Assembly: GCF_049446155.1 (NCBI RefSeq)
Contig: NZ_JBMSEE010000001.1
Span: forward strand, 310,001-374,000
Direction of reading: 5' to 3'
Length of the DNA: 64,000 nt
From: Rivibacter sp049446155
Lineage (GTDB): Bacteria > Pseudomonadota > Gammaproteobacteria > Burkholderiales > Burkholderiaceae_C
A model generated the notes under the pieces. That model made no database searches. It had not been told where the DNA came from and saw nothing but the letters and a program-made list of their open reading frames with translations. The position numbers and the translations under genes were made by a program. Every line of letters begins with the position of its first letter. The stretch's first letter is position 1. Below are positions 61,917 through 64,000 of this stretch, piece after piece.

Positions 61917-63653
61917 ATGTTGAACCCCTCTCCGAGCATCCCTGAGCGCCTGCGCGAACTCCTTCCCTACTTCGGCGACTCGCGCTGGCCGTTCGCGGTG
62001 GCCGCGCTCGGCGCGGCGATCGGCGGCGCCTGCGAGGCCGCGTTCGCCCGGATGATGAAGCCGCTGCTCGACCAGGGCTTCCTGGCTCAGGGCTTTCCGC
62101 TGTGGGCGGTTCCACTGGCGATCATCGGCCTGTTCCTGGTGCGGGGCCTGGCCGGATTCGTGGTCGACTACTCGCTCGCCTGGGTTGCCAACCGCGGCAC
62201 GCTGCGCATGCGCGGCGCGATGTTCTCGCGCCTGCTCGGCTCCAACCCGGCGCTGATGTCGCAGCAGACCTCGAGCAGCCTGATCAACACCGTCGTCTAC
62301 GAACTGCAGTCGGGTGCCAACCAGCTGGTCAACGCGGCGCAGATCCTGATGAAGGACTCGCTGACCGTCGCGGCGCTGCTGGGCTATCTCGTCTGGGTGA
62401 ATTGGCAGCTCACGCTGATGATCGCGCTGCTGTTTCCCTCGGTCGCCTGGGTCATGCGCGTGTTCGGCAAGCGCATGCACCGGCTCACGCGCGAGGGTCA
62501 GAAGGCCACCGACCAGCTCGCCTACGTCGTCGAGGAGAACGTGCTGGCCTGGCGGCTGGTGCGGCTGCACGACGCGGCGCCGCTGCAGCGCGAGCGCTTC
62601 GCGCGCGCGAGCGACGCGGTGCGCCGGCTGGTGATGAAGTCGACCGTGGCCTCCTCGGTGCTCACGCCGACCACGCAGCTGCTCACGGCCTGCGCGCTGT
62701 CGGCGGTCATCGTGCTGGCACTTTGGCAGGGTCGCGAACAAGGCAGCACGGTCGGCACCTTCGTGTCCTACATCGTCGCGATGGCCACGCTGATCAACCC
62801 GCTGCGCCGGCTGTCGGACGTGACCGCGCCGGTGACGCGCGGCCTGGCCGCCGTGCAGCGCGGCCTGGCGCTGGCCCACCACGCGCCTCAGGAAACCGGC
62901 GGCACGCATGCGCCGGCGACGGTGCACGGCCATCTGCTGCTGCGCGACGTGAGCCTGCGCTACAAGGACGACCAGCGCCCGGCGCTCGACGCCGTCACGC
63001 TCGACATTCCCGCCGGCAAGACCATCGCGCTCGTCGGCCCCTCGGGCGCCGGCAAGTCGACGCTCGTCAACATGCTGCCGCGCTTCCTCGAGCCCAGCGC
63101 GGGCGAGATCCGGCTCGACGGCGTGCCGCTGCCGCAGTGGGATCTGCGCGCGCTGCGCAGCCAGTTCGCGCTCGTGAGCCAGGAGGTCGTGTTGTTCAAC
63201 GACACGATCGCCGCCAACGTGAGCTTCGGCGACACGCTGGACCGCGATCGCGTGATCCAGGCGCTGCGCGGCGCGAACCTGCTCGAGTACGTCGAGGCGC
63301 TGCCGCAGGGCCTGGACACGGTGATCGGCCACAACGGCCGCGAGCTGTCGGGCGGCCAGCGCCAGCGGCTGGCGATCGCGCGGGCGATCTACAAGAACGC
63401 GCCGATCCTGCTGCTCGACGAAGCCACCTCCGCGCTCGACACCGAAAGCGAACGCATGGTGCAGTCGGCGCTGGAGAAGCTGATGGCCGGGCGCACCTCG
63501 ATCGTCATCGCGCACCGCCTGTCGACCATCGAGGCCGCCGACCGCGTGGTCGTGCTCGACGAAGGCCGCGTCATCGAGGAAGGCACACACGCCGAACTGA
63601 TCGCGCGCGGCGGGCTCTTCTCGCGGCTTCACGCGTTGCAGTTCAATACCTGA
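61917..63653 (+). CDS. msbA: Lipid A export ATP-binding/permease protein MsbA
   Basis: 578-aa ABC half-transporter that flips lipid A-core across the inner membrane. Six-helix membrane domain in the first 320 residues, then Walker A GPSGAGKST, signature ELSGGQRQRLAIARA and Walker B ILLLDEATSALDTES. Start ATG at 61917 (MLNPSPSIPERLRELLPYFG). It lacks the C39-like domain of the exporter at 18813, which fits a lipid rather than protein exporter. It precedes the AhpD-like gene by 29 bp. Confidence 0.92.
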   Translation: MLNPSPSIPERLRELLPYFGDSRWPFAVAALGAAIGGACEAAFARMMKPLLDQGFLAQGFPLWAVPLAIIGLFLVRGLAGFVVDYSLAWVANRGTLRMRGAMFSRLLGSNPALMSQQTSSSLINTVVYELQSGANQLVNAAQILMKDSLTVAALLGYLVWVNWQLTLMIALLFPSVAWVMRVFGKRMHRLTREGQKATDQLAYVVEENVLAWRLVRLHDAAPLQRERFARASDAVRRLVMKSTVASSVLTPTTQLLTACALSAVIVLALWQGREQGSTVGTFVSYIVAMATLINPLRRLSDVTAPVTRGLAAVQRGLALAHHAPQETGGTHAPATVHGHLLLRDVSLRYKDDQRPALDAVTLDIPAGKTIALVGPSGAGKSTLVNMLPRFLEPSAGEIRLDGVPLPQWDLRALRSQFALVSQEVVLFNDTIAANVSFGDTLDRDRVIQALRGANLLEYVEALPQGLDTVIGHNGRELSGGQRQRLAIARAIYKNAPILLLDEATSALDTESERMVQSALEKLMAGRTSIVIAHRLSTIEAADRVVVLDEGRVIEEGTHAELIARGGLFSRLHALQFNT

Positions 63654-63682
63654 GCGACCCAGTTCATCTCGAGGAGCCGCCG

Positions 63683-64000
63683 ATGACCGCCCCCAAACCC
63701 ATCAGCCGCTGGCCGGTGCCCGACCTGAACGCCCTGCCCGAGGACCTGCGCGAGAAGATCCTCGCGGTGCAGGAAAAGGCGGGCTTCGTGCCCAACATCT
63801 TTCTCGCGCTGGCGCACCGGCCCGACGAGTTCCGCGCCTTCTTCGCCTACCACGACGCGCTGCTGCTGCGCGACTCGGGCCTCAGCAAGGGCGAGAAGGA
63901 AATGATCATCGTCGCCACCAGCGGCGTGAACCGCTGCCTGTACTGCGTGGTCGCGCACGGCGCGATCCTGCGCATCTACGAAAAGAACCCGCTGATCGCC
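63683..64000 (+). CDS. AhpD/CMD-family peroxidase-related protein (partial, 3' end outside window)
   Basis: 106 residues from ATG at 63683 to the window edge, so the C-terminus is missing. Starts MTAPKPISRWPVPDLNALPE. The AhpD-like catalytic CxxC is in NRCLYCVVAHGAI, preceded by the helix SKGEKEMIIVATSG. It belongs to the peroxidase-related carboxymuconolactone-decarboxylase family; the physiological substrate is unknown. GAGGAG lies 8 bp upstream. Confidence 0.88.
   Translation, partial: MTAPKPISRWPVPDLNALPEDLREKILAVQEKAGFVPNIFLALAHRPDEFRAFFAYHDALLLRDSGLSKGEKEMIIVATSGVNRCLYCVVAHGAILRIYEKNPLIA

Noticed and set aside
61713..63632. A 640-codon upstream extension of tolB
   Set aside because: Lies antisense to msbA; TolB has a signal-like start at 61712.

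Overview
This 64 kb window is a high-GC chromosomal segment whose gene order matches the betaproteobacterial order Burkholderiales. The run metZ-purF-cvpA-SPOR-folC-accD-trpA-trpB-trpF-truA-fimV-asd-leuB-leuD-leuC-lysR is a well-known conserved string there, as is gltA-sdhE-sdhBADC-gntR-mdh. I infer a member of the Rubrivivax/Leptothrix/Ideonella group, but no rRNA marker is present to confirm that.

Layout. (1) 1-18323, minus strand: one long biosynthetic block (methionine, purine, folate, fatty acid, tryptophan, tRNA pseudouridine, FimV, aspartate semialdehyde, leucine), ending at a LysR regulator whose stop codon overlaps the leuC start. (2) 18324-31983, plus strand: an accessory locus inserted between housekeeping blocks and bracketed by related GC-rich palindromic elements (18342-18456 and 31891-31928). 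It encodes a type I secretion ABC transporter and a membrane fusion protein. Two modules of identical design follow: a small membrane protein, then a protein with a unique N-terminal domain joined at an Asp-Pro to a FrpC-like self-processing module. The first module is truncated (458 aa, no RTX repeats or export signal). The second belongs to a 2312-aa RTX protein. The two self-processing modules share 629 bp with one mismatch, while everything upstream differs and is AT-rich. (3) 31984-37981, minus strand: citrate synthase, the succinate dehydrogenase operon and a GntR/HutC regulator. (4) 38155-46208, plus strand: malate dehydrogenase, a CitE-like protein and the 2-methylcitrate cycle genes prpB-prpC-acnD-prpF. 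(5) 46495-54401: a secreted protein, an orphan TctC-type binding protein, a VapBC-like pair, aconitase and several small genes. (6) 54489-57814, minus strand: a two-subunit sodium/solute symporter, a TPR protein and a membrane protein. (7) 57993-61712, minus strand: two tRNA-Lys genes, tcdA, and tolB-pal-ybgF. (8) 61917-64000, plus strand: msbA and a truncated AhpD-like gene.

The most interesting part is the type I secretion locus. Two stacked [small membrane protein]-[variable N-terminal domain]-[self-processing module] units with a nearly identical downstream joint look like an N-terminal counterpart of the orphan toxin/immunity cassettes of CDI and Rhs systems. One crossover between the 629-bp repeats would put the upstream N-terminal domain and its partner membrane protein onto the RTX carrier. 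The toxin and immunity roles are inference. The repeat, the Asp-Pro module, the membrane segments and the composition shift are visible in the sequence.
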